DNA of 64,000 nt from a virus: positions 1 through 64,000 of IMG/VR virus record IMGVR_UViG_3300035182_000826. The stretch is one strand, 5' to 3'. Positions 24,593-36,200 of this stretch are shown in pieces (the first letter of the stretch is position 1; each line of letters opens with the position of its first letter). The notes under the pieces are model-generated. The model made no database searches. It was given only the letters and a program-made list of their open reading frames with translations, and was not told where the DNA came from. Made by a program: the position numbers and the translations under genes.

Positions 24593-27500
24593 ATGGCAAA
24601 CAAGGACTACAAACTAGCTCATCGCGATCTCGTAAAATACATTCCAGAGCGCCTGAGAAATCTAGTGAACACCTCTCTGGTAGACAACCTGTTCAATAGA
24701 CACATGACTCACGATGAGTCTGTGCCATTGTTTGGTTATGTAGGACGTAAGCCAAGTTCTCCAGACGACACAACACCAGCGGTTCCACAAAACACGGTGT
24801 CTCGTGACGTGAATGCACTCATTCCAGTGTTCTCGTTTAAGAACGGTAAAGAGCTCATTGCCTTTACGGCGGAGGACGTTATTCGAAAAGCTGAGGTGTT
24901 GGGTGTTGATGCTGACCAAAGCACTTGGCTGTATTCACAGGCAAACAACTACGCGCCCCCAATTGACTTTGACAAGTTCACGAACTTCTTCAACTACTAC
25001 TGGGTTGGTCAGTCATTACCAAACTCTCCAATCCTGAGCTGGAATCCGACTATAGCGCCAGAGTACTATGTGATCGCTAAGCCAGCGATCACAGATCTTG
25101 ACAAGCTAAATGTTCGTTTAGGTACTACATCTCAAATCACCACGACTGGAACTGGTTTCTTGTCAATGACCTGGGTCGTGACGTTTACTGATGCATTGAA
25201 CTTCACTGTTCAAGCACAAGGTGCCGGTGCTGGACAGTTGCTTCCATCTGAGGTGACTCAGTCTTTCACTCTTCCAACGGTGACTGTTGAATCAACAAGT
25301 GTCTTCACTGTTGAGTTCACTGTAAGTCATCCACTACCACGAACACTGCTGTCATTCAAGATTCAGCGTGACCCAATCTATGATGGTGATGGGAACTGGA
25401 CAGGAAATGAAACTTTCACGGCTGGTGATACCTTCACCATTACTGCACCATTCATTTCATCGTCTTACACGTTGACGTCTGTCGTGTCAAGCGGTGTTAA
25501 GGGCAAGATCAACAACGTGAATTCACTAGACACCTTCCAAACCATTGATGGTGTGCAATTGGTTGTTGGTGACCGAGTCCTTGTTAAGAATCAAGGCGTC
25601 AGCGCTGAGAATGGCATCTACATTGTCGCAGCCGGTGCATGGACCCGCGCTGCCGATTTCGCTGATCCATCCACAACTCTTACTGGTTCACGAGTTTATG
25701 TGACTAGTGGATTAGTGAATGCTGGTGTATTGTTCATCTCATCAGACACCTATGAGTTCAATCCAGCTGGCACTCAGAACAACACAAATGATTGGCAAGA
25801 GCACAACTATTGGATGACGAGTGATGAGGCGGTAGCCGCCGGGTTTGATGTGTCTACACTTGTTCAGGCCACGCGTCCAATCATTGAGTTCTCTGCGAAC
25901 GTAAGACTGAACGGCTTTGTGCAGAACGGCGTTCCGTCTGACGCCGGCACCGCGTACACACAATACAAGACTGAGTTCAATCAAGTTCCGCTGTTTGATC
26001 TGTACAGATATGATGGAACCCATGCAAAGCTGGTCTCGCCGTTGTTCTTCTACGTTGAGGACCCGACAGCTGACATCGACCCAGCTCTTCAGCGCCGCAC
26101 AAAGATTTCATCCAATGGAAGCTCAGACTTTTTGTTCTCACATGGCTTTGAGGATGATAATGGAAACCTGCTGTTCTGCAAGTACAAGGATGGTTCACTG
26201 AAGACCATTTGGCATGCTGGTTATGACACCCCAACAATCTCGAACACGAGTTTTAACGGTAATGGAAATGGCACAATTTCAGTTCAGCCGAGCACAAATG
26301 CATTTGCTGCTCAACAGATCTGGACATTTACGGCAACTGGTCCAACGTCATTTACTGTTGTTGGTTCAAAGAACGCTGAGCTTCCAGTTCCTTATCAAAC
26401 TGCTACAGTTGGTACACAGTACGACAACACACTGATCAAGGCCTTGATCACTGCTGGCTCAACGCCATTTGAAGCTGGAGATGTGTTCACTGTTCAATTT
26501 GGCAATCTTGAAACTACAAGGTACGTTTACCGTTCAGCTGATGCAAGAAGCATGTTTGATCTTTTTGGCGGACCAACAGCTGACACTGAAGGAGTTGGCG
26601 CCTGGCTTACACCACGCATGTTCTACAACAACGTGGCTGCTGTGAACAACGGCGAGATTCCAGAAGGCACGATCTACTCACACTTTAGGGGAATTTTGGC
26701 AAATCAAGCGGCCGGTAATATTGACAACGCCTTCGGTGGATCAATCAAGCTCTGGGGTGAGCAAACAAATCTGCTCGTGTCGCTGTTGATGCAACGTGAT
26801 TTGACACCTATCTCAATGATTGATTTTGCACAGAATCAATATGAGGTAGCGCTGAACGCGATCATTGACATCTTCTGCCAAAAGTTCCCTTCGTACGTCA
26901 GCACAAACACAATCGACACAAGCTCACTGGTAAGCTACATTCTAGCAGTAAGAGCCGCTGATATGGATGTGAAGAAAGTGCTGTATGACACAACAGCCAG
27001 TGTCATTGGTTTCCCAGTCACCTTGCCTGCGATGGGGGTTACCCCATTAGCTGTGCCAGGATATGTTTTTGACAATGAACTGGGCGCTACCGTCTTCAGA
27101 CACCATGACGGGCATCTGAGCTCCATCTTTACGATGTCGCAGTCATTCCTTGACAGGATGGTGACAGCGAAGACCACTGTCCTACGTTCAGACGGCTCAA
27201 CAACTCCTGCATTTGGCTCATACACAACAACAATGCCAGCTTCACCATACCGTGGTGAGTTCTGGCTGTACCCACAGCAATCAGGTGTCCAGTTCCGAAT
27301 GTTCAACGTGCTTGGCGACACTTCAATTGCGCCAACACCTACAGCAACAGGTGATTTCTGGTATGACAGACCAAATGGAACTCTCTATGTTTGGGATGGC
27401 GTATCGTGGGCAACCACCACGAACATGTCTGCTGCATGGGTCTCAATTGACCCAGCAGACATGTTGAATGATGTCCTGCTTGAGATTGAAACGCGGCTGT

Positions 27501-30500
27501 ACAATGGGGTCAATGGTGAACAGCGGTCTTACTTCTCTGACACTGATGTCCAGGACGCGCTAACTGGAGATTTGAGCGCTGGATTGGCTCGTGAACTTAG
27601 TACATGGGCTGCGTTGTACGGGTACGATCAGTTTGGATCAGACTACGTGAGCACAGATCCGTTTACATGGAACTACTCAGGTCTGACAACTGCACAGTTC
27701 GCGCCCGTGAATAGAAGCACGGTGCCTGCACGGTGGTACAAGGCGCTTCAGGCACACCAAGCGACCGTGCCTGGTGTGATCCCAACATCTCGACCAAATC
27801 TTGAACCATGGAAGCTGCTTGGTTTTTCTTCAAAGCCAAGCACATGGGACGCAATGTACAGCAGTACTGTGACACCTGACATGGTGTCAGATTCACAATT
27901 GGTAGGTGCTGTCAAGGCGGTTCTTTATTCAGGAACACCGTTGTTCACTACCTTGAATGGTTCAATTACTGTTGATGGCGTATTGCTGACGGCTGGTGAT
28001 TACATCCTGCTTGTATCTGAGGCAGCTCCAGCAAACAACGGCGTTTGGGTGGTGTCAAATGGAGGCTGGTCACGTCCATTTATGCAACAGGCTGGTCATG
28101 TTCTTACCGTTTCAAGTGGCATTGATTACAGTGCTACCGCATGGGAAATCACAACAACCCAGTCAACACCATCAGATCCTGTTCTTGTTTCTCAAGTCAG
28201 ATACTGGACAGCTTCAATGTGGGCAGATATTCAGGCAGCGCGCCCAACATTGAAGCTGTCAGTTGATACGAACAGAGAAATTCTGCTACCGCCTTATGTT
28301 AACCCATCATTCAGCGCTTCGTTGAACGCATTGACGACAACACTTCCACCAACACCGGCGAAGGCCTATGTTTACGGTGAAGGCTCTCCTGTTGAAACGG
28401 TGTGGCAGAAGTCTATTGAGTTCAGGTACTCACTAGCAAGAGCATTGTTTAGAAAAGACCCACTAGCATTCATTGGAAACTGCTGGGGCTTTGAGTGGGT
28501 GAATGTTGATGGCATTCTCTATGACGGGTTTGACGTTTCGATGCCAGGCATTGCAAATGCGCGCTTCCATGGTGATACTGAGACAAGAACTAGAACGCCA
28601 ACCTTTAGCTTAACCGCCCTTTCAGGCCCATCAGCGATTTCATTGATAATTACACATGATGGCTACACGGCTGATCGTAAGTTCTCATTCTCAGTTAAGA
28701 CCTCAACTGGGCTGACACTTGGATACCTGCATGAGGGCGAAACTGGAACTATCTCTAGCAATGGATATGTCATCACCGCATCCATTGAAGACAATGGCGT
28801 TCCGTTCCATGTTGGTGATTCCTTTACTGTGACAGCCAATGCTGACGGATCAGGTCAACTCATCACCTTCAACAATTCGCTTTATGTCAAGTTCCTTGGC
28901 TTTGGGCAGATCTTTGCCCAGTGTCTGAGAAACACTTCAATTGACATGACACGAGGTTATGCGGTTTCAGCCATGAAGAACTGGGGTGTCAATGTTGGAT
29001 ACCGGGCGGGCGGTCTCGTGGCAACTGATGATCTGAAGGTCTTCACTGACAGCACTGAACTTCCTCCATCAGCGTACACACTGATCTTCAAAAAATCACC
29101 TTACGCATCTGACACCTGGCTACAGGCGCTGCGTGTCACTGTGAGCCAATTCGGTGCGCACAAGACAGCATCTAACGGATTCAAGGTGCCATCATCAGAT
29201 GCAAGTGACTGGGTGTTCAAAGTTCAAGGCTATAACAATCGCTATCTGACCGTGAAGTACTTCACATATGATCACTCAGCGGATGTGACATTCTTGGCGT
29301 TGAATGGCGCTCATACTTCACTGCCTTGGCTACACCCAACAGTGAAGACTGGAACTGTTAGTGCTGAGCTTCCATTGACAATCACTGGTTTGCAATCGCT
29401 CGTAGATTTCTTGTTTGGTTACTCAGAGTATCTAGAATCACAAGGCTGGGAATTTGACAACGCGCTCGAGCCAACAATTGATGCTGAGACAGGTCGTGCT
29501 AGAAACTGGCAACTTGAAATTGAAAAACTGGTTGATCGTGTTTACGCTGGCACAGCTCAAGACACTGGTCATTTGATGAACCCATTTATGGACAAGGTGT
29601 GGTTCAATCAAGACACTGGATTGATTTCAGAGTTCAGAGATACGGCACTGTTTGACATCATCTCAGATCCAGCTGTGTTTGACACACTCGGCGTAAAGAT
29701 GGACTCTTCAAACGTCACGGTGCTGCGTGGCCGTGAACAATCTACTATCATCTCGTCCGTGCCAATGTTCTCTGTGCACGCACAAACTGATGAGTACGAA
29801 CACCTGTTCATCTTCAACAACTATATTTCACCAAGCACCAATGAAGGACTGATTTACGATCCATTCACTGGATCACGTGTTGCCACGATGAAATTCAATG
29901 GGCGTCGCCAGGCAACTGACACACTACGCCCTGAATTTGGTGGTCACTATCTTATTGGCCATGAGGTCAAGGAAAACATCCAAGCCTCAACTGATAAGCT
30001 TCAGCACTACTATGACACGAATTACGTGTTCAGAGACAGAACGAGTACGCTACACGCGATGGAGCTGCTTGGCTTTACACCAAAGCAGTATCTTGCTGAT
30101 CTTGATCTGACTGATAAGTCACAGTTCGAGTTCTGGCGTGGGTTGATTCAGATGAAGGGTACGAACGCGTCTGTTGATGCGTTCTTGAACAACAACCGCT
30201 TTCAAGACGCTAAGCTTGATGAATACTGGGCATACAAGGTTGCTGAGTACGGGGATGCACGTACTAAGGTGTTCCCAGAGCTGAAGTTGTATGCCGAAGA
30301 TGCACTTCAACAGTTCACAAAGTTCAGATTTGTTTCGGCTTATGACAACGACTCATCAACTGCTACCTTCACACAGGTAATTCCATCTGATGAATCGCGG
30401 TGGTACTCAATTGACGATTTGAATAGCGACATGAGCTTCACACCAATGATCATTGGTGAATTTGTTCTTGCCGCAGATCCATCAGTTGTTTACAGCCCAA

Positions 30501-33274
30501 TGATCGAGCCGGGCATGGTTCAGGTGCCATTCTCCGCAGACAGAATCACTGTGACCCTTGATGGCGGTGACACCGGCTTCACTGTGCTGAACAGCCGCAC
30601 GATCTTGGTGTCAACAGCAGGTGAGCTTCGCGTCACTGGTTATGGCCCTGATGCATCGAAGTACAGCCCTGTGAAGGTCATCAATTACGTGGCGAAGGAA
30701 GTGACGGCCGACCTCCCTATGTGGAGCCCAGCAATGAACTTCCATACACCAACAGCCATGGAAAGCGTGAACATCATCGCTGACACTGACCCTGCCCGCT
30801 ATAATCAATCCACACTCGTGAGCGGCAACGCGAACTATGATCCATTGCGAGCATGGGGCGCGAAGCAGGTCGGCCGCATTTGGTGGGACACTACCAATCT
30901 TGATTATGTGCCATATCATGACAGTACCATCTTCGGGTCCATTGATGAGAGACTGAACCGCTGGGGTGCGCTTGCTGACTACGCCGCAAATCACATTGTT
31001 GAATGGGTGCAGAGCACAGTGCCACCAGCTGAATATGACGCACAAGCAGCAACTGACGCCGGTAACTCAGACATCGACCCAGCCTCAAGAGCTGATGGCA
31101 CCCCATATGACAAGAAAGTCTACTCACGTACCAGAGAATGGATGATCAGACCGATTGCCTGGAGCCAGGCGGCTTCACCAACAGTTTCCGCTCATACTGG
31201 CGGTACGATTGGCAGCAGAGGTTCTTTCCTGTCTCAGTCATCAGACACTACCTTGTTCTTCATCATTAGCTCAAACATGGTAGCGCTTGACAATGAATCA
31301 TTCTCGGCTGACGTCGTTGTCGACACAAGAATTGGTTTGTTCAGCGACACCGCTGATTATCTTGGACCGGTGTCTGAGGCAAATGTGGTTTCACTCACAA
31401 AGAACATCACGACTGAATTGACACCGAATGCGCTTCAGAACATTGCTGATGTGAGTGGGTTCTCGTTCACTGTCACACCATCATCCTACAATGAGATGGT
31501 TTATGGGCAAGTACAACCGTCGATGTCGTACTCCATCAGCCAAGGTAGCGCAACTGATGGCACACTGATCAATGAGTGGACTGTGAGCTCATATCTAACT
31601 CTAACGGTGAATGGAATCTCAAGCACTGTCTTGATCAGATCTGATGTTGGTACATCGACATCTGGAACCACTCATAATGCGTCATTCTCAGTCCAGGTCG
31701 GTGATGCATTCTCATTCACATTCGCTGAACTTGGGCTAACGATTGTCGCAACTGCAACAATGGCTGGTACACATGACACTTTGGTTCTTGCGCAAGCCAT
31801 TGACACGGCTGCTGCAACACTGAACGTGTTTGATGCTCGTGAAATCACATTCCTAGTGCCAAACCCACAAGGCATTTCATCAGCTTCTAATGACCCTGAC
31901 AGTGCGTTGACCTACGGCTGGAGAGCTTGGAATGTGCCAACACAAGCGGAACTTGATGCTGATAGCAAGTACCCTAACTGTGAATGGTACCCAATGACTG
32001 GTGAGTTCGTTTCATTCACTCCATCAAATGCTGACATCAAGGAGGCAGTAGCCGCCCAATTGACTCTGAACAACGGAACTGTGATTGACCGTTATTCAAC
32101 AACATGGGGTGATTGGACAGTTCACACTGACAAGTACTTCAAGACTGTCGCTACCTCATCAACAGCTGATGTTGACATTGGTGAAATCGTTCATGCAAGC
32201 CGAGTAGCTGTATACGTGAACGGTGTTGCTCAACTATCAAGTACTTTCACGATCAGTGGTTCCGTAGTGTCAATCTCTACTTTGTCAACTGGTGATTACA
32301 TCACTGTAATCCTCAGAGCGTATTCACCAACTGCTGATGAGCTAAGTTTTGACCCAACTGTTGAAGATGACTTGACGGTTCAAGAACAGTACAAAGAGGA
32401 TTACCAGTATGTGTCAGTGCCTGTTCGGTCAGCCGATGACGGCACTATCACGAGTACGTTGTACTATTTCTGGGTAACTGGAAGATCTGTTGCGGCAAGT
32501 GGTAAGACGCTCTCAACAAAGGCAATTACCTCATTGTTGACCAATGGCCCATCTACCTACATGACTTTGCAACACTTAACTCCTGATTCTGATTTGCCAA
32601 CAGGCACAGTTCTGTCAAGCCCAGTCTATGACTCAATTGCCTTGTCTGGTCTGTCATACTTGGTGACCAAGGACAGCACGTTCAAGCTTCGGTTGATGAA
32701 TGACAATACACTGCGTGATGATCCAGAGGGGTTGAACCTCAAGGACACACATGCTGAGTGGACACTCATTAGACCTGGTCAACGCACAAGAATCCCAGAG
32801 GCTCTTTGGAACAAGTTAACTGACACTGCATGTGGTGCTGATGTTGCGGGAAATCCATTGCCTGCTCCAGAGCGCGTTGCCTATGACGAGCGGAATGGAA
32901 CACGTACGCAGTACGGTTTTGGCAGCGATCAAATCCTTGCTCCTTCAGATTTGGTCACTTCGACTATCCTGTACACGATTCTAAATACCACGGTTGTAGA
33001 TGATTCTGATGACACGGCGGCGCCATATTACATTCAGTTCCTTGACTTTAATGAGAGCGATACGTGGTTTGCTACAGCAGAAAGTACACGAAATATTCTC
33101 ACGAGAATCTGGAATGAAGCTGAGGTTTCGCAAGTGAATGAAATTTTCTTTGCAGTGCTGAATGATATTTGCGCCGCAAACTATGAACTCACGGATTTGT
33201 TCAAGACATCTCGACTAAGTGCGTATTCTGTGAAGGTGATGAACTCATCACCTGTGCAGCCAACTTATGAGTAA
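24593..33274 (+). CDS. Giant virion structural protein, 2893 aa
   Basis: Very long, Thr/Ser/Asp-rich and beta-dominated. The start MANKDYKLAHRDLVKYIPERLRN and the early FDKFTNFFNYYWVG are features I recall in large structural proteins of other T4-like phages. Two copies of the fibre module occur: residues ~303-350 (DGVQLVVGDRVLVKNQ, ENGIYIVAAGAWTRAADF) and ~1105-1160 (DGVLLTAGDYILLVSE, NNGVWVVSNGGWSRP). No enzymatic motif was found. It probably forms a long tail or baseplate appendage. It is followed after 2 bases by another giant protein, so the pair may assemble together. Confidence 0.75.
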   Translation: MANKDYKLAHRDLVKYIPERLRNLVNTSLVDNLFNRHMTHDESVPLFGYVGRKPSSPDDTTPAVPQNTVSRDVNALIPVFSFKNGKELIAFTAEDVIRKAEVLGVDADQSTWLYSQANNYAPPIDFDKFTNFFNYYWVGQSLPNSPILSWNPTIAPEYYVIAKPAITDLDKLNVRLGTTSQITTTGTGFLSMTWVVTFTDALNFTVQAQGAGAGQLLPSEVTQSFTLPTVTVESTSVFTVEFTVSHPLPRTLLSFKIQRDPIYDGDGNWTGNETFTAGDTFTITAPFISSSYTLTSVVSSGVKGKINNVNSLDTFQTIDGVQLVVGDRVLVKNQGVSAENGIYIVAAGAWTRAADFADPSTTLTGSRVYVTSGLVNAGVLFISSDTYEFNPAGTQNNTNDWQEHNYWMTSDEAVAAGFDVSTLVQATRPIIEFSANVRLNGFVQNGVPSDAGTAYTQYKTEFNQVPLFDLYRYDGTHAKLVSPLFFYVEDPTADIDPALQRRTKISSNGSSDFLFSHGFEDDNGNLLFCKYKDGSLKTIWHAGYDTPTISNTSFNGNGNGTISVQPSTNAFAAQQIWTFTATGPTSFTVVGSKNAELPVPYQTATVGTQYDNTLIKALITAGSTPFEAGDVFTVQFGNLETTRYVYRSADARSMFDLFGGPTADTEGVGAWLTPRMFYNNVAAVNNGEIPEGTIYSHFRGILANQAAGNIDNAFGGSIKLWGEQTNLLVSLLMQRDLTPISMIDFAQNQYEVALNAIIDIFCQKFPSYVSTNTIDTSSLVSYILAVRAADMDVKKVLYDTTASVIGFPVTLPAMGVTPLAVPGYVFDNELGATVFRHHDGHLSSIFTMSQSFLDRMVTAKTTVLRSDGSTTPAFGSYTTTMPASPYRGEFWLYPQQSGVQFRMFNVLGDTSIAPTPTATGDFWYDRPNGTLYVWDGVSWATTTNMSAAWVSIDPADMLNDVLLEIETRLYNGVNGEQRSYFSDTDVQDALTGDLSAGLARELSTWAALYGYDQFGSDYVSTDPFTWNYSGLTTAQFAPVNRSTVPARWYKALQAHQATVPGVIPTSRPNLEPWKLLGFSSKPSTWDAMYSSTVTPDMVSDSQLVGAVKAVLYSGTPLFTTLNGSITVDGVLLTAGDYILLVSEAAPANNGVWVVSNGGWSRPFMQQAGHVLTVSSGIDYSATAWEITTTQSTPSDPVLVSQVRYWTASMWADIQAARPTLKLSVDTNREILLPPYVNPSFSASLNALTTTLPPTPAKAYVYGEGSPVETVWQKSIEFRYSLARALFRKDPLAFIGNCWGFEWVNVDGILYDGFDVSMPGIANARFHGDTETRTRTPTFSLTALSGPSAISLIITHDGYTADRKFSFSVKTSTGLTLGYLHEGETGTISSNGYVITASIEDNGVPFHVGDSFTVTANADGSGQLITFNNSLYVKFLGFGQIFAQCLRNTSIDMTRGYAVSAMKNWGVNVGYRAGGLVATDDLKVFTDSTELPPSAYTLIFKKSPYASDTWLQALRVTVSQFGAHKTASNGFKVPSSDASDWVFKVQGYNNRYLTVKYFTYDHSADVTFLALNGAHTSLPWLHPTVKTGTVSAELPLTITGLQSLVDFLFGYSEYLESQGWEFDNALEPTIDAETGRARNWQLEIEKLVDRVYAGTAQDTGHLMNPFMDKVWFNQDTGLISEFRDTALFDIISDPAVFDTLGVKMDSSNVTVLRGREQSTIISSVPMFSVHAQTDEYEHLFIFNNYISPSTNEGLIYDPFTGSRVATMKFNGRRQATDTLRPEFGGHYLIGHEVKENIQASTDKLQHYYDTNYVFRDRTSTLHAMELLGFTPKQYLADLDLTDKSQFEFWRGLIQMKGTNASVDAFLNNNRFQDAKLDEYWAYKVAEYGDARTKVFPELKLYAEDALQQFTKFRFVSAYDNDSSTATFTQVIPSDESRWYSIDDLNSDMSFTPMIIGEFVLAADPSVVYSPMIEPGMVQVPFSADRITVTLDGGDTGFTVLNSRTILVSTAGELRVTGYGPDASKYSPVKVINYVAKEVTADLPMWSPAMNFHTPTAMESVNIIADTDPARYNQSTLVSGNANYDPLRAWGAKQVGRIWWDTTNLDYVPYHDSTIFGSIDERLNRWGALADYAANHIVEWVQSTVPPAEYDAQAATDAGNSDIDPASRADGTPYDKKVYSRTREWMIRPIAWSQAASPTVSAHTGGTIGSRGSFLSQSSDTTLFFIISSNMVALDNESFSADVVVDTRIGLFSDTADYLGPVSEANVVSLTKNITTELTPNALQNIADVSGFSFTVTPSSYNEMVYGQVQPSMSYSISQGSATDGTLINEWTVSSYLTLTVNGISSTVLIRSDVGTSTSGTTHNASFSVQVGDAFSFTFAELGLTIVATATMAGTHDTLVLAQAIDTAAATLNVFDAREITFLVPNPQGISSASNDPDSALTYGWRAWNVPTQAELDADSKYPNCEWYPMTGEFVSFTPSNADIKEAVAAQLTLNNGTVIDRYSTTWGDWTVHTDKYFKTVATSSTADVDIGEIVHASRVAVYVNGVAQLSSTFTISGSVVSISTLSTGDYITVILRAYSPTADELSFDPTVEDDLTVQEQYKEDYQYVSVPVRSADDGTITSTLYYFWVTGRSVAASGKTLSTKAITSLLTNGPSTYMTLQHLTPDSDLPTGTVLSSPVYDSIALSGLSYLVTKDSTFKLRLMNDNTLRDDPEGLNLKDTHAEWTLIRPGQRTRIPEALWNKLTDTACGADVAGNPLPAPERVAYDERNGTRTQYGFGSDQILAPSDLVTSTILYTILNTTVVDDSDDTAAPYYIQFLDFNESDTWFATAESTRNILTRIWNEAEVSQVNEIFFAVLNDICAANYELTDLFKTSRLSAYSVKVMNSSPVQPTYE

Positions 33275-33276
33275 CC

Positions 33277-36200
33277 ATGACAACATCCAATAAGAACTCT
33301 ACGTATGTTGCGGCCTTGGTGTCGTTTTTGAATGACACCAAGCCGTACAGCCGAAAGCTAACAGAGGTTATCGAGGAATATCGGTTTAGCGACAGCATGA
33401 ATGTCGCTATGTCTGAGAACATGAACAGCACTGTGCTAACCAAGTCTGCTTGGACTTATGAGTATTACTCTGGTGGCACGTCCTCATCGAACCCAACAGT
33501 GCTTTCTCACCGGCTGGTAATGCCTGAGTTCAGGGATCTTTACGTGAACACCGATCCTCTAAATCTTGGAGGTTTCAAGGTAGGTAGAGATGAAATCACT
33601 GACATCTCATTGGTTCCAAATGTCTTTGACCCAAAGTCTGGGACGACATACGGTTTCTCGGACGCCTTTGTGCAGCGCAGCTCTGGCGGGTTCACACCAC
33701 TACTGGAAGCACATGACATTCACCTGTCACATGGGGCTTACACATTCCAAATCAAGCGTACTGCTGGTGATCAAGCAACGATCACTGGTCGGTTTTCTGG
33801 TACTTACACTGCCTTAGAAACTTACCCACTCACGGTAACACTGTCATTCTCTTCATACGAGATGATTGTGTCTGGTCCTGCTGTTCAGGCTTCATCAAAC
33901 ACGATCACTGTCACCGGGCCTGGTGTCGTTTCCGTGATTGGATACTCGGACGCACCAGCATACAGTCCACTCTTTTCTGATCAAGCTAAGAGCGGCATGA
34001 TGGCCCAGGCCACAGCGACAATGCAGCAGAACGCGCTTGATGAGTCCAATCCAGATAGTCTAATCAGCAAAATCAGAGCAATGATGGCCCTTGTCCAGGC
34101 AGCCATCGATAACCTGCCTGCGCCAAATGTAGAATGTCAAACTGCGTTGGATGCAGTAATGGCAGTTCTTGACAGTGGCACGCTTCCTAATGACTACAAA
34201 GCGCTGATGTCTTCGCTTGAGGCTGCAGGCGCGGTGTGCCCAGCACCTTACGTAGCATGGCGTGGGCAAGACGTTACAGAGCCATTTACAGATCAGTACT
34301 TTGAACTCGAACTGGCTGCACTTTCGCCAAGCTTGTACTTCAACGCTTATACTGACTTAGCGCTTCGTGAAGATGGCACATTGACTTATGAGTCAGTGAC
34401 AGATAGACCGGATGTTGTCATCAGTGGCATCACTGCTGATTACACCAGAGAGAATTATGAGGAATTCACGGTTCTCCTTTACCCTTCATCATTCTTAGTG
34501 AAGGGTTCAGCCTCTGGGACAATTGGCAGTGGGGTGTACAACACTCTGTTTTCTTCAACTCAAGTGTCAATGCTCGTGACTCTGATTGACGCAAGCAGCC
34601 TTGTGCCAGGCACTGAAATCACGTTGACGCCTGCAGCGAAGATCACAATTCATGAATCAGCACCACTTGAAACATGGAGTCTAATCAAGGTCAATCCAAA
34701 GGCTTATAGCCGTCCAATGCTGAATAGCACAAGGTATGGCTACATCATTGATCAGACAGGTCATCTAGGCTTTGTCACAATTCTGAATCAGACAGTTCCT
34801 GGTGGTGTGTTAGTGCTCACTGCTACATCAAGCACAACATTCAGTGTTTCACTCACCTCTTCACCAGCGTATTCAGGAGTTGCAACTGTTGGCACTCCTT
34901 TCAATGATGGGGTGTTTGCCTTTACAATTGTTGCTGGATCTGCTTACACTTTCGAAGAGCATGACACGTTCTTCATCGAGATTGTAAATGACGCGCCAAA
35001 GTACATTGACTTCGCGTTGGTGTATGGCTATGACGCTGATCCATATGATGCATTCAATCTTGTCTATGACAATGTGAACACGGCCGTTACAGATTATTTG
35101 GTGGAACTTGGTTTTGGTTATGACTCAAGATTCTCTTCACTAGATGAAGCTAGCTTCAACTTGACACTTGCACCAAATGTTCAATCAGGTCGCAAGTGGA
35201 TCATGCGTGCTATTCCAGATCAAAGCAGACCACTGTTCTTGCAGAACAGCGTGCCATCAAACATTCTGAATTTGCTTGGTACAGATGACCCAGAAAATCC
35301 AAACGCTGCCGTACAATTTGATCTGGCTTCTCACATGCAGATCTGGTACGCGTCATCTTTCACATTGGAGTTCTCTGATAATGATGGATCAACATGGACT
35401 CAAGTTGGAACCATTCCAGTTGGCAGTTCATATTCAAGCACTACTTATGGAATTTCATTCACCCTGGTGGAACCAATCAAGCCATACATTGCGGTGACAC
35501 TAACAGACCCAATTGACGGTTCGTCTTTTGCCGGTGGTGACATCATCACATGGGAGGTGCTGAACAACCCGCCAGCTCAGGTTGACGCGGCAGGTCTTTC
35601 ATCTGTGAATGTGCCACGACTTGTGATGTTTGCGGATTCATACCACAGAGCAGTGAACGCCAAATGGGTGTTGACTGCGACTGGAATGAATACTTACACG
35701 CTGCAAGGTGTCGACACTTCGACTGGTAATCCAATCTACCCAGTGCCTAAGACATTTTCAGTTCAAACTGACGGCAGATACTACCAAGACCAATACCTTC
35801 ATTATGGGCTGAAGGTTGGTAAGGCAGGCTTTAGCACGAACGATACAATCTCGTTCTACACTTACGAATCTAGCCCAGCCGTCTTGGTTCATGGTACAGT
35901 ATCTGGCTTTACGGATCTTGCTTACTACGACACATGGTATTGGAACGGAAAGATTGGTTTCAAGCTTCAGGCGCCAGAGGTATCTCTCTTTGAGAATGAT
36001 GAGCTGCTCTCAAACATGGTATCGTCTGTTGGTCAAGTAGTACTTGACTACGTGAGAAACGACCATGAGTCAGCAGTGTACCAAATCAAATCTCATGTTG
36101 ATGGGTATTGGACGCTGTACAGAAACAGCGATGCTGTGGCTGGTGGAGTAAGTAAGCTTGACAACGGCTACATTGGCTTTACGATGCCGCCAGCTGTTCA

